From Eubacterium sp. (GTDB lineage: Bacteria > Bacillota > Clostridia > Lachnospirales > Lachnospiraceae), in contig JAFZRN010000022.1 of assembly GCA_017619835.1 (NCBI GenBank), forward strand, positions 1-33,391: a stretch of 33,391 nt of DNA, written 5' to 3'. The notes beneath the pieces were generated by a model, which had not been told where the DNA came from, made no database searches, and was given only the letters and a program-made list of their open reading frames with translations. The translations under genes were made by a program, and so were the position numbers. Shown piece by piece: positions 1 to 7,276 of this stretch; the stretch's first letter is position 1, and each line of letters starts with the position of its first letter.

Positions 1-24
1 AGGTAAGGATAATTGTTTAGCCAT
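1..24 (-). CDS. 5' end of an unidentified gene (partial, runs off the left edge)
   Basis: Only eight codons are inside the window, reading MAKQLSLP on the minus strand. The start is supported by a strong Shine-Dalgarno sequence (AGGAAGGAG) five bases before the ATG. Nothing can be said about function. It lies downstream of the LRR protein gene in the same direction, about 120 bp away, with two hairpins in the gap. Confidence 0.5.
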
Positions 25-45
25 AACGACTCCTTCCTGATCAAA

Positions 46-72
46 CAAAGGTATCATAAATATATACCTTTG
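46..72. other. 9-bp stem hairpin just upstream of the left-edge gene
   Basis: CAAAGGTAT pairs perfectly with ATACCTTTG across a 9-base AT-rich loop. On the minus strand it ends a few bases before the ribosome binding site of the partial gene, so it would lie in that gene's leader. It is AT-rich and has only a short T run after it, so terminator and leader-hairpin readings are both possible. Confidence 0.35.
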
Positions 73-83
73 CAAAAGCAATT

Positions 84-119
84 GCTAGTTTGCAATCGTA
101 GTTGCAAGCAAAAACTAGC
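84..119 (-). terminator. possible weak terminator after the LRR gene
   Basis: GCTAGTTT at 84-91 pairs with AAACTAGC at 112-119. The interior contains two TTGCAA palindromes that can extend the stem around a bulge. It lies 27 bases past the LRR stop codon. There is no proper T tract on the minus strand, so termination is only a guess. Confidence 0.3.
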
Positions 120-145
120 ATTTAAAATAGCAATTAAGGGTTTCA

Positions 146-2641
146 TTATTTTACTTTGATTTTAAATGTCACGGCCAGAGCTTTAGAAGCTTCATACTCC
201 TCGTTCCCTGCGGACTGGAGTTTTACTTTAACTTTATATGTGCCCTTATTGAGGCCCTTCTTAACTGTAACCTTTCCGGTCTTTTTATCGATCTTAAAGT
301 ATTTCTTGTAGCTCTTCTTACCCTTCTTTGCGGAAGATAGCTTGTAAGAGATCTCGCCCTGTCCTTTATTCTTAAACTTGATAACCTTTGAAACCTTGAG
401 TTTCTGTGACTTTTTATTTAACTTGGAAAGCTTCACCGTAGCAGTCTTCGCCTTAACCTTGAGCATGTTTGCCTTCTTAGCACCAGGCGTCACCTCGGGT
501 GTAGGTGTCACATTTTCCCGTGGGGTCGGTGTGACACTCGGGGTAGCCGTCGGTACAACTGACGGAGTCGCATCCGGAGAAACCGTAGGCTCAGCAGTAG
601 GCGTAACTCCCGGCTCCGGCGATGTAGTAACTTCAGGACTTGCTGACGGATCTGCAGAATTTGTCGGCTCGATCGACGGACTTCCCGTAGGCGATGGACC
701 ATCAGTTGGACTTCCTGTCGGAGTAGGCGCTACTGTCGGTGTCGGCGTCGGCACATCCTCTTTTCCATAATCTGCCGGCTCGATATCGGGCTTTCCGGAA
801 CCGGTTATAGCAGCCCAATCATTTGGAGAACCGCCATAGTGTATTGTTGTAAGAGAATTACAGCCATAAAAAGCCGTAGAATCAATTTCCGTAACGGATG
901 CAGGAATATATATTTCAGTCAGTTTATCACAATAAGCAAACATGTCTTTACCAAGTATACTCAGGCTACTGTCATCATCGATAATCACCTTAGACAGGTT
1001 ATCGCAATAAGCAAATGCCTCACGTCCAATACTCTTCACGCTTGCCGGAATGGAAATGGTTTCAAGAACATCATTATTGAAAAACGCATTCATTACAATA
1101 TATGTTGTACCTTCTTTAACTATACAGTCTTTATCAGATATATTCGCTATTATAAGGTATTTTCCAATATATAGAGCTCCATCGTACCAGTTTTGGTCAT
1201 CATTATAATATGCTGTATCTAAAAAACTATTATAAGAAATAGTGGACATATCATCAGGTAGCTCTATTTTTGACAGAGAAGAACAACCACAAAAAGCATA
1301 ATCTTTGATTTCTTTCACTCCATCAGCCACTTTTAACTCTTTAATAATGTTATCATAAAGAAATGCTACGTTATAGATATTATAAACATTATAGTTATGT
1401 CCTTCATAAGTTATTTGAGCAGGGATTTCTATTATTTCATCTTTATTATCCGGTCCTCTTCCAACAATAAATGCATCATCTGAATAACTAGAAATATTAA
1501 TTATAAAGCCATCGGCACTGACAAATCCATATTCTTGTGACCAAATAAATTTAAAAGTAACATCATTTTGGTATGGAAGATAACCAAAACCGAAAAAACT
1601 ATCCAAATAAAACTCAGACATATCGATGCCAGAAACCTCAATATGATCAAGATAATATCCCTCCGGTGGTTTAACCTTTAAAAACTCAGACTTATCTTTA
1701 TTGAATATATCATAATATGAACTGACCAGTCTCACATCGCCGTCCCAGTCATCACCCGTTGTTCCGCCATTTGTATCAAACGTAAACTTAACGGCATCCT
1801 GAAATTCAAATTTAAATCTATAATTCTTATTTTCTTCAGGGGTAAATGATATCGTACAAACACCCGTTTCTGCGTCAATACTGGATTTATAATCCTTTAA
1901 TGCGGTTTTGGGGTCATCCGAATCATTTACATTAACATTAGTCAGAGTATAGCCATCATTAAGATTGACAACTATAGTTGCCGTAGTATCAGAAGGAACA
2001 AATGTATCCCGGGTTGTAACTTCATTAACTGTTATAGCTGAAAAACCACTTTCATCACTGTACGAAGTACTGAATTCAGGATCATAAAATTCTGTACTTA
2101 TAGTGATTTTATCATCGGTTTTTCCATAATCCGTTGGCTCGATATCGGGTTTGCCATAGCCTTTGATTGCTGCCCACTGGAGCTTGGAGCCACCGTAATG
2201 GATTGTGGTGAGGGAAGAACAACCAGAAAAAGCCCCACTTTCTATTATCGTAACTGAAACCGGAATTGTTATAACAGATAAATTAGTACATCCATAAAAT
2301 GCATCACTACCAATTGACTTAACACCCTCTTCAATTGTCAGACTATTGATAATAGTGTCATTTTTAAATGCATCATCAGCGATACTTTCAACAGAGTATT
2401 CTTTCCCATAATAACTAACATTTGAAGGAATAGTGATATCAGGATAAATATTTACATCAGCCCTACCGCATATAATAGCCGTATTATCATCCGCATTAAG
2501 AATGCATTTATAGCCATTACAATCATAGTACGTCGGTATAACAATAGGATCCGCCTTCACTTCCCCACCGGTAAACGGCATGATAAACATAACCGTAAGT
2601 ACCGCAAGCATCAATACTACTAACCTGCTTTTCTTAAACAT
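146..2641 (-). CDS. secreted BspA-type leucine-rich-repeat surface protein with Pro/Thr linker and Lys-rich C-terminus
   Basis: An 831-aa secreted protein. Residues 1-30 form a signal peptide (KKSR, hydrophobic core, likely cut after VKA). BspA/LRR_5-type repeats (AF.GC.SL..I.IP.SV..I) occupy about 83-150 and 405-600. Each block ends in the same cap-like motif, TIHYGGS..WAAI.G.GKPDIEP.DYGK, at about 146-174 and 599-627, so the two blocks look duplicated. Residues 175-400 between them are unrecognised beta-rich sequence. A linker rich in TP, SP and GSP follows (630-720), then a basic domain (721-831) with KK.GKVTVKKGL..GTYKVKV. There is no LPXTG, SLH or choline-binding repeat. BspA-type LRRs commonly mediate adhesion, and a surface role is inferred. 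The ATG has AGGAGG eight bases upstream. A GTGACAAAC palindrome lies immediately 5' of that site, between this gene and the response regulator. Confidence 0.88.
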   Translation of the reverse strand: MFKKSRLVVLMLAVLTVMFIMPFTGGEVKADPIVIPTYYDCNGYKCILNADDNTAIICGRADVNIYPDITIPSNVSYYGKEYSVESIADDAFKNDTIINSLTIEEGVKSIGSDAFYGCTNLSVITIPVSVTIIESGAFSGCSSLTTIHYGGSKLQWAAIKGYGKPDIEPTDYGKTDDKITISTEFYDPEFSTSYSDESGFSAITVNEVTTRDTFVPSDTTATIVVNLNDGYTLTNVNVNDSDDPKTALKDYKSSIDAETGVCTISFTPEENKNYRFKFEFQDAVKFTFDTNGGTTGDDWDGDVRLVSSYYDIFNKDKSEFLKVKPPEGYYLDHIEVSGIDMSEFYLDSFFGFGYLPYQNDVTFKFIWSQEYGFVSADGFIINISSYSDDAFIVGRGPDNKDEIIEIPAQITYEGHNYNVYNIYNVAFLYDNIIKELKVADGVKEIKDYAFCGCSSLSKIELPDDMSTISYNSFLDTAYYNDDQNWYDGALYIGKYLIIANISDKDCIVKEGTTYIVMNAFFNNDVLETISIPASVKSIGREAFAYCDNLSKVIIDDDSSLSILGKDMFAYCDKLTEIYIPASVTEIDSTAFYGCNSLTTIHYGGSPNDWAAITGSGKPDIEPADYGKEDVPTPTPTVAPTPTGSPTDGPSPTGSPSIEPTNSADPSASPEVTTSPEPGVTPTAEPTVSPDATPSVVPTATPSVTPTPRENVTPTPEVTPGAKKANMLKVKAKTATVKLSKLNKKSQKLKVSKVIKFKNKGQGEISYKLSSAKKGKKSYKKYFKIDKKTGKVTVKKGLNKGTYKVKVKLQSAGNEEYEASKALAVTFKIKVK

Positions 2642-2659
2642 ACCTTTAACCTCCTCTTA

Positions 2660-2694
2660 AATGTGACAAACAGTTCAGATCAGTTTGTCACATT
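2660..2694. repeat. GTGACAAAC palindrome, copy 1
   Basis: AATGTGACAAAC (2660-2671) and GTTTGTCACATT (2683-2694) are perfect inverted arms around an 11-base core that still resembles the AGATCAGATC centre of the other copies. It starts two bases after the response-regulator stop codon and ends just before the LRR gene's ribosome binding site. Related copies are at 5134-5163 and 24399-24431. Confidence 0.85.
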
Positions 2695-2696
2695 TT

Positions 2697-3377
2697 TCAT
2701 TTCCTCCACACATATCCAGCCTTGATCACGGTCTCGATGTGGTAGCTGGCCTTGCCCAGCTGCTTTCTTAGCTTCTTGATGTGGGTGTCGACCGCCCGAT
2801 CAACCCCGTCGTAATCCATTCCCCAGACGATGTCGAGGATCTGGTCGCGGCTGAGGATTATCTCCTTATGGTCGAGGAAGCACATCAGCAGGTCGTACTC
2901 CTTCGGCGCGAGGCTGATGGCCTTGCCATTTACGGTGACGCTGCGTCTGGCGGGTTCGATGACCAGCTCGCCCTCGGTGATCTTGCCGTCCTTCACCATG
3001 AGCCCGTGGTATCTGTTAATGAGCGCATTTACCTTTGCAAGCAATATGCCTGTGGAAAATGGCTTCGTTATATATTCATCTGCTCCGAGCTCGTACCCTG
3101 AAACTATGTCGGTCTCATTTCCAAGAGCAGTCAGGAAGATGACCGGAACATCGTATTTGCCACGGATATAGCGGCAGACTTCCTTGCCGTCCTTTCCGGG
3201 CATCATGATGTCAAGGATTATGATGTCGTACTTTTTCTCGTCCGCCAGATTGCAGGCGTCGATCCCATTGTCGACAGCATCGATCTCGAAGCCATTTTTC
3301 TTGAAGAAAAGCACAAGGATATCACGAAGCGTATTCTCATCCTCGGCCAGTAATATCTGATACATTTTGTGCGCCAT
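2697..3377 (-). CDS. OmpR/PhoB-family response regulator
   Basis: The receiver domain covers residues 1-120, with acidic residues E12/D13, phosphoacceptor D56 in IIILDIMMPG, the conserved T in VIFLTA, and the K in ITKPF. The C-terminal winged-helix DNA-binding domain (about 130-226) carries SLAPKEYDLLMCFL and RAVDTHIKKLRKQLG. At 226 aa it is full length. It would bind promoter DNA when phosphorylated by the kinase encoded three bases upstream, so the two are cotranscribed. Start choice is uncertain: AAAGG abuts the ATG at 3377, so the ATG at 3365 (MYQILLAED) may be the real start and fits the family's usual N-terminus. Targets are not visible, although the LRR gene is next downstream. Confidence 0.93.
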   Translation of the reverse strand: MAHKMYQILLAEDENTLRDILVLFFKKNGFEIDAVDNGIDACNLADEKKYDIIILDIMMPGKDGKEVCRYIRGKYDVPVIFLTALGNETDIVSGYELGADEYITKPFSTGILLAKVNALINRYHGLMVKDGKITEGELVIEPARRSVTVNGKAISLAPKEYDLLMCFLDHKEIILSRDQILDIVWGMDYDGVDRAVDTHIKKLRKQLGKASYHIETVIKAGYVWRK

Positions 3378-3380
3378 CCT

Positions 3381-5063
3381 TTAATTTTCTTTCGCCTTCT
3401 CTATTATAAAATAAAATGTGGTGTTATGTACATTACTTTCGCATCCGTATTTTGCTTTATGGAGGTCGAGGATGCTTTTTACCACCGCGAGGCCCACGCC
3501 GCTGCTTGTGATCCTGTCGTTTCTGGCCTCATTTGTCCTGTAAAATACGTCCCATACCTTGGGGATATCCTTCTTTTCGATCGTTGCACCGTCGTTGGTG
3601 ATGCGGAACTCGATCTTCTTCCCAAGGTCCGAAAGAGCAATCTTGATGTAAGACTCGGAATATTTGATCGCGTTTGAAATGAAGTTGCTTACGACGATGT
3701 GCATCATCTCAGGGTCCGCGTTTATAATGTACTCCTTATCCTTGTCATCGTCATAGCCGGAAATGCTTACGTCAAGCTTCTTCTCCTTGGCAAGCTCCCT
3801 CATCTCGGAATATACTTTCTGGGTGAGCTTCAAAAGGTCGATATCCTCTCGGTTGACCTGGTCTTTGCCGCCATTCAGCTTCGAAAGCTCAAGCAGCTTC
3901 GTTATCATGCCGGCCATGTGGTCAACCTCGGCATTTATCTTTTTTGAATACTCGGGTCTGTCCTTTTCATCTATATATTCCCAGTTTTCGACGCAAGCCT
4001 TCGTTACGGCAAGCGGGGTTTTAAGCTCGTGGGCAATGCCTCTCGTGAGGCGCTGGGACCTGATCTCGAAGCTCTTCTGGTTGAGGTAAAGCCTTCTGAT
4101 CGAGAAAATGGTTGCTGCCTCGATAAGCATGAACAGCAAAAGCGCATATGTATAGAACTTCTTATTCTGCTTTAAAGCAATGGAAAATGGCTTGCAGAAC
4201 GCAGAATATGTCATCATCATTATCTTTTTATACTTAACGAAATAGACATATCTCGAAGTGAAGAAGCCGGTCTCCTCCAGCAGATAGCCCTCGCCCGCTT
4301 CGCCACTTTTGTATTTATCGAGATATTGATTCAGCTGAGCCTTCGCCTTGAGGTTGTTCTTTTCGTTGCCGGCGTTGTTGTTATATATCTCGGGTCTGAA
4401 TTCAAGTTCAGAGTTTTTTGCCCAGTCTGCAAATGATTGACCGTTCTTTTCATTTATATACCAGGGCCTTTCCAGTACCAGCTCGAAACGTTCGTCGTAC
4501 GAAGACATTTCCCCTTGACCATTATAAATGAAAGCGCCGTCAACCATCGTATCATCGAAACCGGAGTACTCATAATAATACTTGGTTTCCGGATCCTTGA
4601 GCTTGCCAATTGGAAATGCGATCTTGGACTCATACATACCATCGCCGTATTTTCTGACATAGATAAAATCCCGCGACTCGGCCACAACCCGATAGTCATC
4701 ATCCAGGCTGATGATCGCGTTATAGTAGCCTGCGCCATAGGCGTCATTATAGGAATACATCTGGTTGCTGTAAAACTCGCTGATGCAGGCGCCCATATCG
4801 ATCTCGGAGGTGACGTCGTTGGATACAGCTGATGAGTCCTGCGCGTCAGATTCGGCTGATGAGTCCTGCGCGTCAGATTCGGCTGAAGTATCGTTGAATA
4901 CGTCGGGGTTTTCATATGCCCAGAACTGCTGGGCAAATGAGTTCTTGTAGAACATGTTGACCTCGTCAACCTTGCTCTTCGAATATAGATACATAAGCGT
5001 AGAGAAAAGAGCCGCAATCGCAACGCAGTATATACTTCCGAATAAAATATAGTGTTTTTTCAT
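3381..5063 (-). CDS. membrane sensor histidine kinase, partner of the adjacent response regulator
   Basis: A 560-aa kinase. TM1 is at about 5-28, a large extracytoplasmic sensor region at 29-302, and TM2 at about 303-323. The HisKA domain has the phosphoacceptor H345 in RGIAHELKTPL. The HATPase domain has an N-box (VVSNFISNAIKYS, about 457-469), an NDG G1-like motif (490-492) and a SSGVGLAVVKS glycine box (520-530). There is no HAMP domain; TM2 leads almost directly into HisKA. The sensor region matches no family I recognise. It begins with an acidic/Ser stretch (about 59-80) that contains a perfect nine-residue duplication. The ATG has GGAGAGGG seven bases upstream. A TATAAT-like box lies at about 5098-5103 without a good -35. 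It is transcribed ahead of the regulator gene. Confidence 0.93.
   Translation of the reverse strand: MKKHYILFGSIYCVAIAALFSTLMYLYSKSKVDEVNMFYKNSFAQQFWAYENPDVFNDTSAESDAQDSSAESDAQDSSAVSNDVTSEIDMGACISEFYSNQMYSYNDAYGAGYYNAIISLDDDYRVVAESRDFIYVRKYGDGMYESKIAFPIGKLKDPETKYYYEYSGFDDTMVDGAFIYNGQGEMSSYDERFELVLERPWYINEKNGQSFADWAKNSELEFRPEIYNNNAGNEKNNLKAKAQLNQYLDKYKSGEAGEGYLLEETGFFTSRYVYFVKYKKIMMMTYSAFCKPFSIALKQNKKFYTYALLLFMLIEAATIFSIRRLYLNQKSFEIRSQRLTRGIAHELKTPLAVTKACVENWEYIDEKDRPEYSKKINAEVDHMAGMITKLLELSKLNGGKDQVNREDIDLLKLTQKVYSEMRELAKEKKLDVSISGYDDDKDKEYIINADPEMMHIVVSNFISNAIKYSESYIKIALSDLGKKIEFRITNDGATIEKKDIPKVWDVFYRTNEARNDRITSSGVGLAVVKSILDLHKAKYGCESNVHNTTFYFIIEKAKEN
4828..4881. repeat. two perfect 27-bp tandem repeats in the kinase sensor region
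   Basis: Units 4828-4854 and 4855-4881 are identical, and a decayed third start follows. The unit is 27 bp, so a change in copy number keeps the frame and adds or removes nine residues (SAESDAQDS) just after TM1 outside the cell. Confidence 0.9.
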
Positions 5064-5133
5064 GGCAAATCCCTCTCCTATTTCATTTTATATTGGGATT
5101 ATAATATGGCGATATGTATTCTTTATGTACATG

Positions 5134-5163
5134 AATGTGACAATCAGATCTGTTTGTCACATT
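5134..5163. repeat. GTGACAAAC palindrome, copy 2
   Basis: Arms AATGTGACAATCAGA and TCTGTTTGTCACATT pair with one mismatch. It lies 71 bp upstream of the kinase start codon, directly beside the GGGGACGGGG composite at 5164-5226. Confidence 0.85.
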
Positions 5164-5226
5164 TTGCAACTGATTCCCCGTCCCCGAGTTGCAAACTGAA
5201 ACTGGTCCCCCGTCCCCCAGTTGCAT
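5164..5226. repeat. composite GGGGACGGGG palindromic element
   Basis: Two adjacent hairpin units. TTGCAACT (5164-5171) pairs with AGTTGCAA (5187-5194) around a loop holding TCCCCGTCCCC. A second unit runs AACTGG..TCCCCCGTCCCCC..CCAGTT and ends in TTGCA. The GGGGACGGGG core and base-paired ends resemble REP-like intergenic repeats of Firmicutes; that classification is inference. It lies between the divergent kinase and membrane-protein genes. Confidence 0.65.
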
Positions 5227-5227
5227 T

Positions 5228-5257
5228 TTGACATAATCCTATAAATCAATATATAAT
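5228..5257 (+). promoter_or_regulatory. sigma-A promoter for the 111-aa membrane protein
   Basis: A perfect TTGACA (5228-5233) and a perfect TATAAT (5252-5257) are separated by 18 bp, 33 bp before the ATG. The -35 box abuts the GGGGACGGGG repeat element. Confidence 0.75.
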
Positions 5258-5290
5258 ATACCATATTATATAAATAAGGATGGTACGAAA

Positions 5291-5626
5291 ATGTATTTCG
5301 AAGATGAAAAGTATAAATCAATCCGTTCTCTCCTGAACATCCCAATCTACATCGCCACAGGTATGATATTCATCCTGTTCACGGCAATGGCGGTAGAAAT
5401 GTTATTCGGAGAGAATATTATCTATTCAACCCTGGCAGTAATCTTTATAGTTGCTCTCTTCCTGCAGCCGATCCCCAACCTTATTATCTCCATTATCGGT
5501 ACAGTGAAGGCTGCCAAGGCAAAGTATAACGGGCTGATCTTTATGGGGATTGTTGAGATAATCCTCTCTCTTGCTATCCCTGCGATGGTCGCTTACGTTC
5601 TCATAACAACCGGGGCCGGTGTTTAG
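5291..5626 (+). CDS. small integral membrane protein of unknown function
   Basis: A 111-aa protein and the only convincing plus-strand gene. It has three likely transmembrane segments, at about 16-38, 44-68 and 83-106. A short charged N-terminus precedes them (EDEKYKS), and a basic loop (KAAKAKYN) lies between TM2 and TM3. It has no signal peptidase motif and matches no family I recognise. A strong promoter at 5228-5257, AAGGA ten bases before the ATG, and a GC-rich hairpin 50 bp after the stop mark it as a real single-gene transcript. It is convergent with the tRNA-Glu gene and divergent from the kinase operon. Confidence 0.8.
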   Translation: MYFEDEKYKSIRSLLNIPIYIATGMIFILFTAMAVEMLFGENIIYSTLAVIFIVALFLQPIPNLIISIIGTVKAAKAKYNGLIFMGIVEIILSLAIPAMVAYVLITTGAGV

Positions 5627-5675
5627 GGTTTAGCCAAGACATTTCCATGCAATCACTATTTTGACTGAATAAACG

Positions 5676-5706
5676 AAAAAATCGCACACCCAGGTGTGCG
5701 ATTTTT
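5676..5706. terminator. bidirectional intrinsic terminator
   Basis: ATCGCACACC pairs perfectly with GGTGTGCGAT, flanked by an A5 run on the left and a T run on the right. It can end the membrane-protein transcript on the plus strand and, on the minus strand, any transcript passing through the tRNA-tail element. Confidence 0.85.
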
Positions 5707-5721
5707 GTGTAGTCCGAAATG

Positions 5722-5849
5722 TAGTCCGTAGGGGAATCCCACCGGCGCCATGGGCGCCTTTCAGGCCGGGCTTCGACTCGAACGACCCACCGGGTCGTTC
5801 TCTCGTCGCTTCGCTCCGAGGTCTTGCCGTTCGATTCCCCCACGAACTA
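5722..5849. other. tRNA-Glu-tail-derived inverted element with internal hairpins
   Basis: The segment is bounded by inverted copies of a tRNA 3' end. The left end, TAGTCCGTAGGGGAATC (5722-5738), is identical to 17 bases of the 3' end of the nearby tRNA-Glu gene in the same orientation. The right end, GATTCCCCCACGAACTA (5833-5849), is its reverse complement with two changes. Between them are GGCGCC/ATG/GGCGCC (5744-5758) and GAACGACCC/ACC/GGGTCGTTC (5780-5800). A further partial tail, TAGTCCG, lies at 5710-5716. The segment is much more GC-rich than its surroundings and has no tRNA body. It could be an integration remnant, a small palindromic mobile element or a structured RNA; the sequence alone does not decide. 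Confidence 0.6.
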
Positions 5850-5881
5850 AAAAAACTGTACGCTATTGCGTACAGTTTTTT
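5850..5881. terminator. bidirectional intrinsic terminator after tRNA-Glu
   Basis: CTGTACGC (5856-5863) pairs with GCGTACAG (5868-5875) around a TATT loop, with A6 and T6 flanks. On the minus strand it starts one base after the mature tRNA-Glu 3' end and is its obvious terminator. Confidence 0.85.
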
Positions 5882-5882
5882 G

Positions 5883-5955
5883 TAGTCCGTAGGGGAATCG
5901 AACCCCTGTTTCCGCCGTGAGAGGGCGGCGTCTTAGCCGCTTGACCAACGGACCA
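5883..5955 (-). tRNA. tRNA-Glu (anticodon CUC)
   Basis: A 73-base cloverleaf on the minus strand. The acceptor stem TGGTCCG/CGGACTA has one G-T pair. The anticodon stem CCGCC/GGCGG encloses the loop CTCTCAC, giving anticodon CUC for the GAG codon. The T arm is GGGG TTCGATT CCCC. CCA is not encoded. A promoter lies upstream at 5976-6004 and a terminator follows directly. Its last 17 bases recur at 5722-5738. Confidence 0.93.
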
Positions 5956-5975
5956 TATTGCTTGCGACGAATGTG

Positions 5976-6004
5976 AGTATATCAAAGAATACAACATAAT
6001 GCAA
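5976..6004 (-). promoter_or_regulatory. promoter of tRNA-Glu
   Basis: On the minus strand, TTGCAT (6004-5999) and TATACT (5981-5976) are spaced 17 bp, 20 bases before the tRNA. Perfect 8-base inverted repeats, TTGCTTGC and GCAAGCAA (5958-5965 and 6001-6008), bracket the promoter. Confidence 0.7.
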
Positions 6005-6025
6005 GCAATTTTTTATTTTTTTGTT

Positions 6026-7216
6026 TTATTTCAGAATCTTCACCTCAGCGGTCTCCACCGCCTTATCGATCAGCTCCTCGATCTTCCCGACCAGGTGCTT
6101 CTCCGACTTCAGGATATTCGCCATCTTAGGCTTCGTCACCGGATGCTTGTCCACAAATATCGTGCAGCAGTCTTCATATGGTTCGATCGAAGTCTCAAAC
6201 GTCCCGATTCTCTGCGAATACTCCACAATCTCCTGCTTATCCATGCCGATAACCGGACGATAAACCGGGAAATCAACCGCCGCATCAATTACGCCCAGGC
6301 TCTGCATGGTCTGCGACGAAACCTGCCCGATAGACTCGCCCGTAACAAGCGCGTGGCAGTCATCCTGCTCGGCCAGCCTCTGCGCGATCTGGAACATGAT
6401 CCTCTTCATGATGATCGTCAGCTGGTCATGCGGACAGTTATCATAGATGCATAGCTGGATCTCCGTGAAATTAACCACATAAAGCTTGATCGGTCCAGCG
6501 TACTGCGCCACGATTGTTCCCAGCTTCTCGACCTTCTCCAGTGCCCTCTGCGCCGTGTATGGCGGTGAATTGTAGTAAACCGCATTCATTTCAACGCCTC
6601 GCTTTGCCACCATATATGTGGCAACCGGACTGTCGATTCCGCCCGAAAGGAGCGACATTGCCTTGCCGTTGGTGCCCACCGGAAGCCCGCCCGGCCCCGG
6701 GATTATCTTCGAATAAACATACGCCTTCTCTCCCCTAAGCTCGATCTCGACCATCACGTCCGGCTTGTGCACATCAACATGCAGCCCCTTCGCCTCGAAC
6801 TCATCCAGAAGGTCGCCCCCGATCTCCATGTCGACCTCCATCGAATTCATCGGAAACGCCTTATTTATCCTCCTGGTATGCACCTTGAACGAGAAATCAA
6901 AGCTATCAAAATTATCATGGAAATGTCTGACTACCGCGTCCTTTAACGAGGAATAACTGAATTCTTCGGCGACATTTACCGGACAAAGCCCGACAATTCC
7001 AAATATCTTCGTAAGCCTGTTTATCGCCTCATCGTAATCATAATCCGACAACGCTTCTATATAGATACGCCCGAAATCACGCCTTACATCAAAGCTGCCC
7101 AGCGGTTCAAGCCTCTTTCTTATTCTCTTACACAGAATATCCTCGAAAACATACCTGTTCTTGCCCTTCGTCCCGATCTCGGCATACCTCACGAGAAACA
7201 TATCAACCTTATTCAT
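6026..7216 (-). CDS. thiI: tRNA 4-thiouridine synthetase ThiI (THUMP-PP-loop form, no rhodanese domain)
   Basis: ThiI adenylates U8 of tRNA and inserts sulfur to make s4U; in some bacteria it also supplies sulfur for the thiamine thiazole. The 396-aa protein starts MNKVDMFLVRYAEIGTKGKNR, typical of the family. It has an NFLD/THUMP region to about 165 and the PP-loop SGGIDSP at 191-197 in the AANH domain. E. coli ThiI is longer and ends in a rhodanese domain with the sulfur-carrying Cys; this protein stops before it, like many Firmicutes versions. The cysteine desulfurase gene directly upstream is the expected sulfur donor. The ATG at 7216 is chosen because GAGAGG lies seven bases before it; an upstream TTG in frame would bury that site. 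A GGGGTCTGACCCC repeat sits in the gap to the desulfurase gene. Confidence 0.94.
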   Translation of the reverse strand: MNKVDMFLVRYAEIGTKGKNRYVFEDILCKRIRKRLEPLGSFDVRRDFGRIYIEALSDYDYDEAINRLTKIFGIVGLCPVNVAEEFSYSSLKDAVVRHFHDNFDSFDFSFKVHTRRINKAFPMNSMEVDMEIGGDLLDEFEAKGLHVDVHKPDVMVEIELRGEKAYVYSKIIPGPGGLPVGTNGKAMSLLSGGIDSPVATYMVAKRGVEMNAVYYNSPPYTAQRALEKVEKLGTIVAQYAGPIKLYVVNFTEIQLCIYDNCPHDQLTIIMKRIMFQIAQRLAEQDDCHALVTGESIGQVSSQTMQSLGVIDAAVDFPVYRPVIGMDKQEIVEYSQRIGTFETSIEPYEDCCTIFVDKHPVTKPKMANILKSEKHLVGKIEELIDKAVETAEVKILK

Positions 7217-7231
7217 ACTCCATCCTCTCAA

Positions 7232-7266
7232 GTTTACATAAAAGGGGTCTGACCCCCTTCACAGAA
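7232..7266. repeat. GGGGTCTGACCCC palindrome, copy 1
   Basis: The sequence GTTTACATAAAAGGGG followed by TCTGACCCCCTTCACA is nearly identical to the copies at 8472-8503 and 17008-17033. On the minus strand it reads AAGGGG, loop, CCCCTT then TTAT, which resembles a short terminator in the direction of all the genes here. It lies between the desulfurase and thiI. Confidence 0.85.
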
Positions 7267-7276
7267 TTTTCACAAT

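Noticed and set aside
378-770. plus-strand open frame rich in Gly/Val/Thr
   Set aside because: It is the complement of the Pro/Thr linker of the LRR protein; repeats on one strand force an open frame on the other.
5157-5345. 62-codon minus-strand open frame
   Set aside because: It covers the GGGGACGGGG repeat and the promoter of the plus-strand membrane gene.
5601-5843. 80-codon minus-strand open frame rich in Arg across the tRNA-tail element
   Set aside because: It reads through two palindromes and a terminator hairpin; composition reflects the GC-rich hairpins rather than a protein.
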